Shown: positions 1 through 9,727 of the stretch, piece after piece | Layout: the number at the start of each line of letters is the position of its first letter | Numbering within the stretch: position 1 is the stretch's first letter | NCBI GenBank assembly: GCA_030690365.1 | Contig: JAUYGX010000097.1 | Span: 1 to 64,000, forward strand | From: Bacteroidales bacterium | GTDB taxonomy: Bacteria > Bacteroidota > Bacteroidia > Bacteroidales > F082 | Length of the DNA: 64,000 bases | Direction: 5' to 3' | Notes under the pieces: model-generated | Told to the model about the DNA's origin: nothing | The model's database searches: none | Seen by the model: only the letters and a program-made list of their open reading frames with translations | Made by a program: the position numbers and the translations under genes

Positions 1-193
1 GTAGATAGGCTCCAGCTCAACGAATTGAAAGTAGCCTTCTTTTTGCTTGGTAAAAGTAGAAAAATAAAAATAAAAATAATGAACGAATATATTGGATTTA
101 GACACAGTATCTTTAGGGCAGGGGTAAAAATTCATGGAAAGGTTGATTTGTGGATGAAAATAATACTGCTACTAAATAATTACACTGAGCCAT

Positions 194-232
194 AAAAAAG
201 ACCGCCATTTGTAAAAAGTGGCGGTCTTTTTT
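194..232. terminator. bidirectional intrinsic terminator
   Basis: A 14-bp perfect stem (194-207 with 219-232), GC-rich in its middle (GACCGCCA/TGGCGGTC), is flanked by A and T runs on both sides. It lies 15 bp past the stop of the minus-strand barrel gene at 248, so it probably ends that transcript and any plus-strand transcript entering from the left. Confidence 0.85.
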
Positions 233-247
233 ATCATTCAGAAATCT

Positions 248-925
248 TTAAAACCGATATCCAAGCGATAAACCAAAGCCTACATTTTTAATTGATGATT
301 TATTATCGGCAATTCGTTTGTCTTCGGGATTAATTTTAAGAAAACCAAATTGGCTGTTAAGTTGGACAAAAATTCCATTTGCCATTTCATACCCGGCAAA
401 AATGTTAGCCCCCATATCAAATGCTTTATAATAAGGTGTTAACATATCATCATCCGGCTCTACCACATTTTTAAACTCTATGTCATTCTCAATGGTTACC
501 GGACCACCTTCAACTTTCACCTTTCCTCCAATGCCATAGCCCAAATAAGGTCCAAATCCAAGCATCACATAACCTCTGCCCAGCATAGCCTTGTAAACCA
601 GGTTCAAAGGCATTTCGATATATGAGATATTGGTGGTGGTAGTAAATGAATCACCTGTGTGCTTGGCCCCTTTTGTGGAGAATAACAGCCCGGGCTGAAA
701 ATAGAACTCAGGGGCAATTGGTATTTGAACGTTCACCCCCACATGAAAGCCCGGGATCAAGTCATTTTCCATCTTGTCACCACTGGCATCTTTCGCATTC
801 AGGTTCTGTAAATTAAGGCCACCCAGCAGGCCAAATGTGGTTTTACCCTTTTCTGTACTCTGGGCCGTGGCCATAGAAGCAGTAAGCATTCCTATCACTA
901 CCAGAAAAATTAATTTCATTTTCAT
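248..925 (-). CDS. outer-membrane beta-barrel protein (porin/PorT-like family)
   Basis: A 225-aa protein with a clear signal peptide (residues 1-21, ending TASMATAQS). The rest alternates polar and hydrophobic residues in strand-length blocks and ends in an aromatic residue (SLGYRF), the usual C-terminal signal for insertion by the BAM machinery. Its length fits the small 8-stranded barrels (outer membrane protein beta-barrel domain) common in Bacteroidota. It starts 29 bp after the stop of the OmpA-type lipoprotein on the same strand, so the two may be co-transcribed. Substrate or partner is unknown. Confidence 0.8.
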   Translation of the reverse strand: MKMKLIFLVVIGMLTASMATAQSTEKGKTTFGLLGGLNLQNLNAKDASGDKMENDLIPGFHVGVNVQIPIAPEFYFQPGLLFSTKGAKHTGDSFTTTTNISYIEMPLNLVYKAMLGRGYVMLGFGPYLGYGIGGKVKVEGGPVTIENDIEFKNVVEPDDDMLTPYYKAFDMGANIFAGYEMANGIFVQLNSQFGFLKINPEDKRIADNKSSIKNVGFGLSLGYRF

Positions 926-954
926 TTTAATTCAATTTAGTTAGTTTACAATAT

Positions 955-1626
955 TTATTTACCGGCTTCATTTTCAGCATCAGCCTTCATTTTCTCATTT
1001 GCAGTGATCAAAAACTCAACCCTGCGGTTTTGTGAACGACCATCAGCTGTGCTATTGCTATACTTCGGTACGGTTTCACCAAACCCTTTAATTGATATGC
1101 GGTTTGTTGCTACACCATTTTGACTAAGATAATCCGACACTTCGGCAGCTCGATCCAGGGAAAGACTATTGTTATACGCCTCGCTTCCTTTACTGTCGGT
1201 ATGTCCTTGTACCTCAATGTCCGTATCAGGAAAAGCATTCAGCACCTTCACCAGTTTATTCAAATTGATTTTTGCATCAGTGGACAGGTTCGATTGATCG
1301 AAACCAAACAAAACATTGCTGCTGAATTCCACCACAATTCCTTCACCAACCCGCTCCACCTTGGCATCAGGAACAGTCTGCTCTATTTCCCTGGCTTGTT
1401 TGTCCATCTGGTTGCCGATGATGGCACCAGTAGCCCCGCCAACGGTAGCTCCGATAATTGCACCCAAAGCGGTATTGCCCGAAGCATTACCAATCACGGC
1501 ACCCATCGCGCCACCAGCCACAATGCCAACAGCGCCGCCTTTCTGGGTTTTGTTTAACGATGAACAGCCCGAAAAGATTAAAGCCGTACATGTTAACACA
1601 ATCACATTCATTCTTAATTTATTCAT
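955..1626 (-). CDS. OmpA-family lipoprotein with glycine zipper
   Basis: A 223-aa lipoprotein. The lipobox LIFSGC puts the acylated cysteine at residue 21. Residues about 30-72 are a glycine-zipper segment (repeated GxxxG, ending GNQMDKQAREIE) of the YmgG/OsmB kind. Residues about 95-210 are an OmpA C-terminal peptidoglycan-binding domain, with the typical GHTDSKGS, LSLDRAAEV and SQNRRVEF motifs. It probably anchors the outer membrane to peptidoglycan. It is first in a pair with the barrel gene at 248-925. Confidence 0.9.
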   Translation of the reverse strand: MNKLRMNVIVLTCTALIFSGCSSLNKTQKGGAVGIVAGGAMGAVIGNASGNTALGAIIGATVGGATGAIIGNQMDKQAREIEQTVPDAKVERVGEGIVVEFSSNVLFGFDQSNLSTDAKINLNKLVKVLNAFPDTDIEVQGHTDSKGSEAYNNSLSLDRAAEVSDYLSQNGVATNRISIKGFGETVPKYSNSTADGRSQNRRVEFLITANEKMKADAENEAGK

Positions 1627-2135
1627 AACAATTCTATTTTAATTGATTAATCATTCACCCACGAAATCTACCTGCCAGCATACCTGAAGGCATTGTAATA
1701 TGTCTGCAATAATAGGTTGACATGAAAGAAAAGTTGTTACATAAATCCGGAAATATGTTACATGATTCACACTTCACCGTTGAACGAAAAGTTTTGATAC
1801 CAACACCTTAACTTTAAAAGATGTTAGTTACAAGGATGAATGCGGTTTAAAAAGATGAATCATGAAAATAATTGAAAATCAGGTTTCACCTCCGGCCAAA
1901 CGGCAGACAGGTTTCCCTAAAGTGAGAACTGAATTTCAGCCACTTCCCCTCAGGAGAAGGATATAAATAGTGTTACATTTCCTTTTCTACCCATCTGCTT
2001 TCCCTACGGCAAAAAATTTGACAGTTTCTTTTCCTAAGATTTAAACCCTTCCCTTTTTTATTTGTCTATTTTGTATAGTATTCTTTTTAACATATTAACG
2101 ATAACTCAACTTACCCATTTTAAATCGCAGATTTC
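1627..2135. other. intergenic region between divergent envelope genes
   Basis: A 509-bp AT-rich gap between the minus-strand OmpA lipoprotein and the plus-strand TonB-dependent receptor. No convincing coding frame, RNA gene or long inverted repeat was seen. It must contain the promoters of both flanking genes. A degenerate -7-like TATTTTG occurs around 2067-2073, but without a good upstream TTG. Confidence 0.5.
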
Positions 2136-4538
2136 ATGAAACTTTTTTTTACCTTTTTGCTGCTGACCGTCTTCTTTGTTTCTCAGGGTACTTCACAAAA
2201 CATTACTCAATCCATCACGGGGAGCGTACAGGACAATATTACCGGAGAACTTCTGGCAGGGGCCAACATTCTGGTGATAGGCCTTGACCCACCTATTGGA
2301 ACAACCTCCGGTGTTGATGGCAGGTTTGAACTCCGACATATTCCGGTGGGGCTTGTCAGCCTGAGAGTTTCCTTTGTAGGTTATAAAACAGTTGAAATTC
2401 AAAACAGGGAACTCCGCTCTGGCAAGGAACTGAATTTGACAATATTTATGGAAGAAATGGTGATATTGGGTGAAGAAGTGGTGATTCGCGGCGGTGTGGA
2501 TAAGAAAGGAACCATTAACACCATGACTTCTGTCAGTTCGCGTACGTTTACCATTGATGAAACCCGCCGTTATGCAGGTAGTCGTGGCGATGTGGCCCGG
2601 ATGGCATCAAATTTTGCAGGGGTTCAGGTGGCTTCCGACGACAGAAACGATATTGTCATCAGGGGAAATTCGCCGGCAGGTCTGCAATGGCGCCTGGAAG
2701 GGTTGGACATTCCCAATCCCAACCATTACGGAGCTTTTGGATCGACCGGAGGCCCGGTAAGCATGCTCAACAACAACCAACTCGATAATTCGGATTTTCT
2801 TACCGGTGCTTTTCCGGCGGAATATGGCAACTCACTATCCGGGGTTTTCGATCTGAAATTAAAAAACGGGAACAGCGACAAATACGAACTGATGACCATG
2901 GTAGGTTTTAATGGTTTTGAAGTAGGTGCCGAAGGCCCCATTCAACGAAAAAACAATTCCTCCTTTATTGCCAACTTCAGGTATTCAACCATGGAGGTAT
3001 TTGACCTGATGGGCGTTTCGTTTGGAACAGGTACTGCCGTTCCGAAATATGAGGATTTTTCATTCAAAATAAATCTCCCGACTAAAAAGGCAGGCGTGTT
3101 CTCATTGTACTCCATCGGAGGTAAAAGCAACATCGAATTTCTTGACAGCAAAAGAGATACCAATGAGGTTGATTTTTATGGTGGTGAAGGATGGGATATG
3201 CGTACCGGCTCTGAAATGGCCGTAATTGGTGTAAACCACGCCATCAGCATCAACAAAACTTCCTTGCTTAAAACTGCCGTTTCAGCATCTTATCAATACT
3301 TTTTTGTCAACCAGGATTCCATTGTGCCCGAAAGCAAAGAAATTATCCCCTACTACTATTCCAATTTCAAAGAAACCAGGATTTTATTTTCCACTTTCCT
3401 TAAAAAAAGGATGAACGCCAAAAACAATTTCCAGGTGGGAGTGAATGTAAATTACTACATGAGCAACCTTCAGGACAGCCTGTTTAAAAAAGACATGAAC
3501 CAGTTTATCACGCTTACTACCTATAAGGGCTATTCATCGCTGATCAGGCCTTATCTTTCATGGCAGTTGAAACTTTCTGAACGGCTTGTTTTTAACGCAG
3601 GTGTCGACTATATGTACTACACATTCAATGCTACATCAAGTCTGGAACCCCGATTCGGCGTAAACTACTACCTGGGGACACAATCCAAAATTAGTATTGG
3701 TTACGGACTGCACAGCCAACTGTTGCCCACAACGGTTTATAACCGTGAAACCTATCTCGGCAACGGCCAATATGTCGCCATGAACCATGACCTGAGCCTT
3801 CAAAAAAGTCACCACCTGGTTTTGGCATACGATTGGAATATAACGGATTTTTCGAGGGTAAAAGCGGAAACCTATTTCCAGTATATTTTTGATGCCGCTG
3901 TAAATGCACATGATAAGGATGCATACTCAGTTCTCAATCAGGGTGCCGACTTTTATGTCTGGAATCCCGATACGCTTGTAAGCACCGGCACAGGAAAAAA
4001 TTATGGAGTGGAACTTACCTATGAACATTTTCTCCGACATGGATTTTACGCACTCAGTACGGCAAGCCTTTTTGAATCGAAATATAAAGGGAGCGATGGC
4101 ATTGAAAGAAACACTGCTTTTAATTCAAACTTCGTTTTCAATTTACTGTTGGGAAAAGAATGGGAACTCCATAAAAACAGTACCAATCCCAAATTAACAT
4201 CGAAAAAAAGGGTGATTGGTGCCGACATCAAGCTCAACTTGGCAGGTGGACGACGCTATACACCCATTGATGAAAACCAATCCAAAATCGAACACCGCCC
4301 CGTTTATATTACAAATGAAACCTATGCAAGGCAGTTTAATAACTATTTCCGCACCGACCTGAAGATCTATTTTAAACATGGCGGAAAAAAGTCCAACTAC
4401 GAAGTGGGCATCGACCTGCAAAACCTCACCAACACGCAAAACATTTATTCCCAAAACTTTAATACTTCTACCGGCGAAATTTACTACACCTATCAATTGG
4501 GGATAATGGTGATTCCTTATGTTAGGTTTGAGTTTTAA
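2136..4538 (+). CDS. TonB-dependent outer-membrane receptor with carboxypeptidase-regulatory-like domain
   Basis: An 800-aa protein. Residues 1-20 are a signal peptide. About 26-112 form a carboxypeptidase-regulatory-like beta sandwich (SITGSVQDNITGELLAGANI...GRFELRHIPVG). About 145-245 resemble the plug of TonB receptors (RGDVARMASNFAGVQV, IVIRGNSPAGLQWRLEG, GAFPAEYGNSLSGVFDL). The remainder is a barrel ending VRFEF. This is the SusC/CirA-like architecture typical of Bacteroidota. No SusD-like lipoprotein follows, so it is not a classical polysaccharide-utilisation pair, and the ligand cannot be read from the sequence. Confidence 0.87.
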   Translation: MKLFFTFLLLTVFFVSQGTSQNITQSITGSVQDNITGELLAGANILVIGLDPPIGTTSGVDGRFELRHIPVGLVSLRVSFVGYKTVEIQNRELRSGKELNLTIFMEEMVILGEEVVIRGGVDKKGTINTMTSVSSRTFTIDETRRYAGSRGDVARMASNFAGVQVASDDRNDIVIRGNSPAGLQWRLEGLDIPNPNHYGAFGSTGGPVSMLNNNQLDNSDFLTGAFPAEYGNSLSGVFDLKLKNGNSDKYELMTMVGFNGFEVGAEGPIQRKNNSSFIANFRYSTMEVFDLMGVSFGTGTAVPKYEDFSFKINLPTKKAGVFSLYSIGGKSNIEFLDSKRDTNEVDFYGGEGWDMRTGSEMAVIGVNHAISINKTSLLKTAVSASYQYFFVNQDSIVPESKEIIPYYYSNFKETRILFSTFLKKRMNAKNNFQVGVNVNYYMSNLQDSLFKKDMNQFITLTTYKGYSSLIRPYLSWQLKLSERLVFNAGVDYMYYTFNATSSLEPRFGVNYYLGTQSKISIGYGLHSQLLPTTVYNRETYLGNGQYVAMNHDLSLQKSHHLVLAYDWNITDFSRVKAETYFQYIFDAAVNAHDKDAYSVLNQGADFYVWNPDTLVSTGTGKNYGVELTYEHFLRHGFYALSTASLFESKYKGSDGIERNTAFNSNFVFNLLLGKEWELHKNSTNPKLTSKKRVIGADIKLNLAGGRRYTPIDENQSKIEHRPVYITNETYARQFNNYFRTDLKIYFKHGGKKSNYEVGIDLQNLTNTQNIYSQNFNTSTGEIYYTYQLGIMVIPYVRFEF

Positions 4539-4579
4539 CTGAAATCGATTAAAACTTATTTTTAACAAACACTTGACCT

Positions 4580-4931
4580 TTATTTATTTGATGCATTTGA
4601 TTTTACTCTCGTTTTCAATTTGTTTAAAACCTTACTGAGTCCACCTGCTAAATACAAGGGCAATGAAATCAGGGTGTAATCCAGTTTTTCTAATTCCCCG
4701 TTAACCATGATATTTGCCGATAGATTGGTTCCAACCGAAGGTAAGTCAAGATTAAAACGAATGCCCGTATGTTCACCCTTCTCAGCCAAATAAACCTGTA
4801 ATGATCTTAATGTACCCGTTTTCCCGGCTTTGACTTCTATCGGATAAATTTTATTGTTGTGCTGGAAAAGAAAATCCAAAACACCATTGGATTTCAGACC
4901 AAATACATCCAAAACACCATTGGATTTCAGA
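4580..4931 (-). pseudogene. C-terminal remnant of a DUF4143/AAA-type ATPase
   Basis: About 110 aa. It carries the PD-(D/E)xK-like motif IYPIEVKAGK followed by TGTLRSLQVYLAEKG, the normal C-terminus of the 370-420-aa archaeal/bacterial ATPases with a DUF4143 domain. The ATPase N-terminus is missing. Only TTG is available as a start (4912), and the open frame continues to about 4975 without family-like sequence. A 25-bp direct repeat (4874-4898 and 4907-4931) with a 33-bp period duplicates the segment LKSNGVLD in frame. Most likely a decaying fragment rather than a functional gene. Confidence 0.65.
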
Positions 4932-5018
4932 TAAACGCCTGTGGTTATGGTCTGATAACATCTCCGGGAAAAAATTTATCACCACACACTTGACTTTTCA
5001 TTCATTAGTTACTATTTT

Positions 5019-5032
5019 TGACCGACCGTTCA
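5019..5032. promoter_or_regulatory. candidate TetR operator
   Basis: The interrupted palindrome TGAcCGacCGtTCA lies 24 bp upstream of the TetR gene start. GACCGACCGTTC-type elements are frequent in front of TetR genes, so autoregulation of the TetR-LolA-FtsX-LolD operon is a reasonable inference. Confidence 0.45.
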
Positions 5033-5055
5033 ATCATAAAAATATTGCATTATAA

Positions 5056-5631
5056 ATGTCACCCAGGACCGAGCAACAATTTAGTGAAATCAGGGAACAA
5101 CGCAAGGCTACCATCATGCAGGCGGGGTTGGAACTTTTTGCGCAATATAGCATCGAAACAACTTCTATTAGTATGATTGCCAAAAGAGCCGGCATATCCA
5201 AAGGACTCATCTATAATTATTTCGACAACAAAGAGGCGCTCATTGTGGCCATTGTTACTGAAGGATTTGAAGAATTCACCAGGATGATTCCTGAAACCCA
5301 CGGACAACCCCTATCAAAAGAACAACTCATTCATTATTTAAATACAACCTTTGAAGTGTTGACAACAGATTTTCAATACTGGAAGCTCTATTTTTCCATT
5401 GTAATGCAACCCTCTGTAATGAAACTCATTGAAAATCAACTCATGGTAATCATGATGCCGGTGGTGATGTTGATGGCTGATTATTACGAAAGTCAGGGAG
5501 TGGCCAACCCCATGGCGTACGCGCGCATGCTCGGTGCCATTCTCGATGGTATCAGCCTGAACTATATGCTGGATCCTGAGAATTTTCCGTTAACCGACAT
5601 CAAAAATATACTCATTCAAAAATTTATATAA
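5056..5631 (+). CDS. TetR/AcrR-family transcriptional regulator
   Basis: A 191-aa protein. The N-terminal helix-turn-helix (about residues 14-62) reads REQRKATIMQAGLELF, then TTSISMIAKRAGISKGLIYNYFDNKEAL, a textbook TetR domain. The C-terminal ligand-binding part is all-helical and not specific. Its stop is one base before the start of the LolA-like gene, so it is translationally linked to the export operon behind it. A palindrome at 5019-5032 may be its own operator. The inducer is unknown. Confidence 0.92.
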   Translation: MSPRTEQQFSEIREQRKATIMQAGLELFAQYSIETTSISMIAKRAGISKGLIYNYFDNKEALIVAIVTEGFEEFTRMIPETHGQPLSKEQLIHYLNTTFEVLTTDFQYWKLYFSIVMQPSVMKLIENQLMVIMMPVVMLMADYYESQGVANPMAYARMLGAILDGISLNYMLDPENFPLTDIKNILIQKFI

Positions 5632-5632
5632 G

Positions 5633-6421
5633 ATGAAGAACCCATTTATAAACAGGTGGTACCTGATATTGAGCCTCGCTGTAGTCAGTATAACCGGCCA
5701 TGGAAACCAGCTTCTGGCTCAGGAGCTGACAGCCAAAGACATCGTTCAAAAATCGCACGATTTGTTTTTAGGTAAGTCCGGTTTCAGCGAAATGACCATG
5801 ACCATTGTTCGCCCCTCGTGGACACGGTCCATCACCATGCAAAACTGGTCGCTTGGGCAGGATTATTACATTACCTATATCACGGCTCCCGCCGAAGACA
5901 AAGGCCAGGTTTTTTTGAAATCCGACAAGGACATGTGGAATTTTCTGCCTTCGGTCAACCGGATGATCAAGATTCCGCCTTCGATGATGATGCAGTCGTG
6001 GATGGGCTCCGATTTTACCAACAACGACCTGATGAAACAAAACACGCTGGTAACCGATTACCACCACACCATTGTTGAAAGCGACACCGTCGAAGGATAC
6101 GATTGTTATGTCATTCACCTGGAACCCTTGCCAGAAGCAGCCGTGGTTTGGGGCGGAATCAACATGTGGATTGCAAAGGAGAAGTTTTTCGGCCTGAAAG
6201 TAGAGTACCTCGACGACAACAAACAGGTAGTGAAAGTAGAAACCGCCTCTAATCCAAAGAAAATGGGCGACCGTGAAATCCTGACTCACATGGAAATGAT
6301 TCCCATGAACAAAAAAGGACATAGCACCATCATGGATATAATAAATCAGGAGTTTGATGTTCCCTTTATCGATCAAAATTTCTTCTCCATTCAAAACATC
6401 AAAAATGTCAGACCACGTTAG
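5633..6421 (+). CDS. outer membrane lipoprotein-sorting (LolA-like) protein
   Basis: A 262-aa exported protein with a signal peptide at residues 1-30. The core (about 35-260) matches the LolA-like family that accompanies MacB/LolCDE-type transporters: TRSITMQNWSLGQDYYITYI, DMWNFLPSVNRMIKIPPSMM and MGSDFTNNDLMK are its characteristic segments. Such proteins are thought to pass lipoproteins or lipids through the periplasm. The operon position, directly before two FtsX permeases and a LolD-like ATPase, supports a role with that transporter. The cargo is unknown. Confidence 0.85.
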   Translation: MKNPFINRWYLILSLAVVSITGHGNQLLAQELTAKDIVQKSHDLFLGKSGFSEMTMTIVRPSWTRSITMQNWSLGQDYYITYITAPAEDKGQVFLKSDKDMWNFLPSVNRMIKIPPSMMMQSWMGSDFTNNDLMKQNTLVTDYHHTIVESDTVEGYDCYVIHLEPLPEAAVVWGGINMWIAKEKFFGLKVEYLDDNKQVVKVETASNPKKMGDREILTHMEMIPMNKKGHSTIMDIINQEFDVPFIDQNFFSIQNIKNVRPR

Positions 6422-6460
6422 CGAATCCCAAATTCAGTTTCTAACCAAATACCTGATCTC

Positions 6461-7681
6461 ATGAAAATATTAATCATCATGGCCTGGAGAAACCTGTGGC
6501 GAAATAAACGCAGGACCTATATCACAGCCACATCCGTGGTATTGGCTTTGGTTCTGGCCCTGTTTATGCGCTCCATGCAATTTGGATCGTACGAAACCAT
6601 GATCAGGGCTGGTGTAAATGAAGTAGGTAATATGCAGGTCCACGATACAGGTTATTGGGACAACAAAACCATCGACCGTGCCTTTTTTACCAACCCGGCA
6701 CTTGAGCAGAAAATCAGCAGTTTGCCGGGAGTCTTACACATGCTGCCCCACCTTGAATCCTTTGTACTGGCCTCCTATGGCGACAAGACAAAAGGAGTCC
6801 AACTGGTAGGTGTCAATCCTGAAGCAGAAGACCGTCAGGTAAAAATTTCAGGCAAAATCACCAGTGGTTCCTACCTGAGAAAAGGACAAGCGGGCCTTGT
6901 TATTGGTGATAAAATAGCTGAATACCTGAACATTAACATTGGAGACAGCCTGGTGGTCATGGGCCAGGGTTATGAAGGCACCACAGCCGTTGGCATCTAT
7001 CCGGTTACGGGAATAGCTCATTATGTCTCTCCCCAAATGAACAACCTGATCGTTTACATGGACCTGGAAACCCTGCAAAAACTCATCTTTCCATTTCAAC
7101 CCGGATTGCTCACAGGAATTTCGGTGTATTGTGAACCCGGGTTAGAGGACCAATTGCTGACCACGATAAAGGCATCTGTGGGCGATCACTATGATGTCAT
7201 TAGCTGGAAAGTAATGTTAAGCGACATGCTTCAAAGCATCAAACTCGACAACCTGAGCGGGATGGTCATGCTGATGATTCTGTACATCATCGTCGCTTTT
7301 GGCATATTCAGCACCGTATTAATGATGACCGTGGAACGGCGGCGACAGTTTGCTGTGATGATTTCCATCGGGATGCGAAAGGGCAAATTGGTGGTCACCA
7401 GTATCTTTGAATCTATTTTCATTGCACTTATCGGTGTGGTCGCAGGGTTAATTCTCACCACTCCCGCATTGATGTACCTCTACTTAAATCCCATTCGAAT
7501 GACCGGAGAAATGGCGGCCATGTATGAGAGTTTTAACCAGGAACCGTTAATGGCATTTTCCATAGCACCCTCCATCTTTTTCAGCCAGTCGTTAATCGTG
7601 CTTTCACTGGCTTTGTTATCAGCATTTTATCCCATTTTTTATGTATTGCGTTTCAATGTACTTAATGCCTTAAGGCAATAA
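6461..7681 (+). CDS. ABC transporter permease (FtsX/LolC-type), first copy
   Basis: A 406-aa protein with the MacB-PCD/FtsX layout. One membrane helix lies near the N-terminus (after MAWRNLWRNKRRTYITATSVV), followed by a periplasmic domain of about 220 residues. Three C-terminal helices follow (about 270-300, 315-340, 370-395), with the coupling motif MMTVERRRQFAVMISIGMR between them. It pairs with the second permease at 7693 and the ATPase at 8940. The set resembles a lipoprotein-release (LolCDE) or efflux transporter. Confidence 0.9.
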   Translation: MKILIIMAWRNLWRNKRRTYITATSVVLALVLALFMRSMQFGSYETMIRAGVNEVGNMQVHDTGYWDNKTIDRAFFTNPALEQKISSLPGVLHMLPHLESFVLASYGDKTKGVQLVGVNPEAEDRQVKISGKITSGSYLRKGQAGLVIGDKIAEYLNINIGDSLVVMGQGYEGTTAVGIYPVTGIAHYVSPQMNNLIVYMDLETLQKLIFPFQPGLLTGISVYCEPGLEDQLLTTIKASVGDHYDVISWKVMLSDMLQSIKLDNLSGMVMLMILYIIVAFGIFSTVLMMTVERRRQFAVMISIGMRKGKLVVTSIFESIFIALIGVVAGLILTTPALMYLYLNPIRMTGEMAAMYESFNQEPLMAFSIAPSIFFSQSLIVLSLALLSAFYPIFYVLRFNVLNALRQ

Positions 7682-7692
7682 AATATCAAAAT

Positions 7693-8928
7693 ATGATAGC
7701 ATCAATAGCCTGGAGAAATCTCTGGCGCAATAAACTCCGAAGCTTCATCATCATTGCCGCTGTCATGGTGGGGATTCTGGGAGGGGTTGGCTCCGATGGT
7801 TTTATGGAAGGGATGGTGGATCAACGTGTAAACACCGCCATCGCCAACGAATTGTCGAACATTCAACTTCACCAACCGGATTTTTTGTTAAATAACGAAA
7901 TTAACTACACCATCTCCAATCCTGACCAGTATATTGAAGTTGCAAATCAGATGCCTGAAGTAAAGGGTGCCAGTAAACGATTGATATGCGGGGCCATGGC
8001 CAGCACAGCTACGGCGGCTACCAGCGTACTCATCTTTGGGGTAATTCCGGAACAAGAGAAGAAAGTGACCGGCATTTATCAAAAGGTGTATTCAGGAAAT
8101 TACCTGACCGATGATCAACGCATACCAGTTGTGGTGGGTAAGAAACTCGCCGACAAGCTCGAACTCAACATCAATAGCAAGCTGATCGTAACCCTTGCCG
8201 ACAGTTCCGGAACCATCACCTACGGCGCATTTATTGTAGTCGGAATGTACCAGACATCAAATAACCTGTACGATGAAGCCCATATTTTCGTCAGGATTAA
8301 CGACCTGGGCAGGTTGACAGGCATTACCGGACAGGTACACGAAATTGCCATTTCTCTTTTCGACAATGAGCAAACCAGTCTGGTTTTCAACAAACTATCT
8401 TCCTCCTTTAAACAGCAAATCGATAACAAATCAATTGACATAAGAACCTGGGAACAGTTAGAGCCCTTGCTTAAATCGATGATTGAAATGACGGCCTTTT
8501 TTTCCTACTTGTTCCTGGTCATCATCCTGATTGCACTGGCCTTTGCCATTATCAATACCATGACCATGGCCATTTTGGAACGTAAACGTGAGATCGGCAT
8601 GTTGATGGCCATTGGCATGAACAGAGGCAAGATTTTTACCATGATTATGCTGGAAACGCTATTTCTGGCCATCGTAGGAGGCCTGGTGGGATTGCTGATG
8701 AGCTATGGACTGGTTGAATATTACGCCCACTATGGCCTTGACTTTGGATCGATGGGCAGCGGGATGAGTTATATTGGTTACGATTCGATCGTTTACTTTA
8801 AGGTAACGGATGGATTTTACCTCGCCAGCTTTATTCTGGTCGCCATCACAGCGGTGCTATCAAGCATTTCGCCCTCTATAAAAGCATTAAAATTAAACCC
8901 GGTGGATGCCATTAGGGAATTAAATTAA
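7693..8928 (+). CDS. ABC transporter permease (FtsX/LolC-type), second copy
   Basis: A 411-aa paralogue of the preceding permease, with the same MIASIAWRNLWRNKLRS start, a large extracytoplasmic domain and three C-terminal helices. The coupling segment is MAILERKREIGMLMAIGMN. It begins 11 bp after the first permease stops and ends 11 bp before the ATPase starts, so the three form a tight operon and probably a heterodimeric permease. Confidence 0.9.
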   Translation: MIASIAWRNLWRNKLRSFIIIAAVMVGILGGVGSDGFMEGMVDQRVNTAIANELSNIQLHQPDFLLNNEINYTISNPDQYIEVANQMPEVKGASKRLICGAMASTATAATSVLIFGVIPEQEKKVTGIYQKVYSGNYLTDDQRIPVVVGKKLADKLELNINSKLIVTLADSSGTITYGAFIVVGMYQTSNNLYDEAHIFVRINDLGRLTGITGQVHEIAISLFDNEQTSLVFNKLSSSFKQQIDNKSIDIRTWEQLEPLLKSMIEMTAFFSYLFLVIILIALAFAIINTMTMAILERKREIGMLMAIGMNRGKIFTMIMLETLFLAIVGGLVGLLMSYGLVEYYAHYGLDFGSMGSGMSYIGYDSIVYFKVTDGFYLASFILVAITAVLSSISPSIKALKLNPVDAIRELN

Positions 8929-8939
8929 GAAAAAAAGCC

Positions 8940-9617
8940 ATGAGTATCATTCAAATCAATAACTTACACAAAACCTACACCGATACCAAGGTGCCGGTGA
9001 AAGCAGTTAACGGTATCAGCCTCAGTATCGAAGAAGGTGAATTTACCGCCATTGTGGGGCCTTCCGGTTCCGGGAAAACCACCTTTTTAAATTTGATGGG
9101 CGGCCTCGATACGCCCACCGAAGGCGATATTCTGATCGGTGATAAAAATATCAAAGACCTGAACTCCAGACAATTGATTGATTTCAGGCTTCATCACATC
9201 GGGTTTGTTTTTCAATCCTATAACCTGATTCCGGTGCTGACCGCCATCGAAAATGTGGCTTTCATCATGGAACTTCAGGGTATTCCGAAAAAAGAACGCC
9301 ATCAAATTGCCATGGAACTGCTTAAAAAAACAGGCCTGGAAGGAAAAGAAAACTACCGCCCCGGTGAATTGTCGGGAGGGCAACAGCAACGTGTATCGGT
9401 GGCACGTGCATTGGCTTCAAAACCCAAGTTTATCCTGGCCGATGAGCCCACCGCCAACCTGGATTCCGCTTCAACCGAAGACCTGTTGAACATGATGGCA
9501 GAACTTAATAAATCGGAAAATATGACGTTTATCTTTAGTACACACGATAAAAGGGTGATGGACAAGGCCCGCAGGATTGTGACGATAGATGATGGGAAAG
9601 TGGTGAGTGATGTGTAA
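8940..9617 (+). CDS. ABC transporter ATP-binding protein (LolD/MacB-type)
   Basis: A 225-aa nucleotide-binding subunit. Walker A is GPSGSGKT (residues 40-47), the Q-loop is in VFQSYN, the signature is LSGGQQQRVSVARALA (about 144), Walker B is ILADEPTANLD (about 165) and the H-loop is FSTHD (about 200). The length and the A-Loop-type N-terminus (TDTKVPVKAVNGIS) fit the LolD/FtsE/MacB-cytoplasmic class that drives FtsX-type permeases. It powers the two permeases encoded upstream. Confidence 0.93.
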   Translation: MSIIQINNLHKTYTDTKVPVKAVNGISLSIEEGEFTAIVGPSGSGKTTFLNLMGGLDTPTEGDILIGDKNIKDLNSRQLIDFRLHHIGFVFQSYNLIPVLTAIENVAFIMELQGIPKKERHQIAMELLKKTGLEGKENYRPGELSGGQQQRVSVARALASKPKFILADEPTANLDSASTEDLLNMMAELNKSENMTFIFSTHDKRVMDKARRIVTIDDGKVVSDV

Positions 9618-9727
9618 ATGTTTAGGGTTTAAGGTTTCTTGCCTGCCGATTTACCTACCGAAGGCATGGAGGCATGGACACATAGTAGGCAGGAGGGTTT
9701 AATGTTGTTTGTTTTAATTCAAAAGTC

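Noticed and set aside
1-195. Open frame from the window start to TAA at 193-195 (about 64 codons)
   Set aside because: AT-rich, lysine/isoleucine-heavy, no recognisable motif and no visible start; could be the end of a gene outside the window, but nothing supports it.
5768-6394. 208-aa minus-strand ORF opposite the LolA-like gene
   Set aside because: Shadow of a well-supported coding gene; its His/Val-rich sequence reflects the complementary codons.
9618-9727. Imperfect GGCATGG and CTGCC/GGCAGG repeats between the ABC operon and the 180-aa gene
   Set aside because: Short and degenerate; similar fragments occur near 1670-1690 and 1905-1925, but no unit or boundary could be defined.
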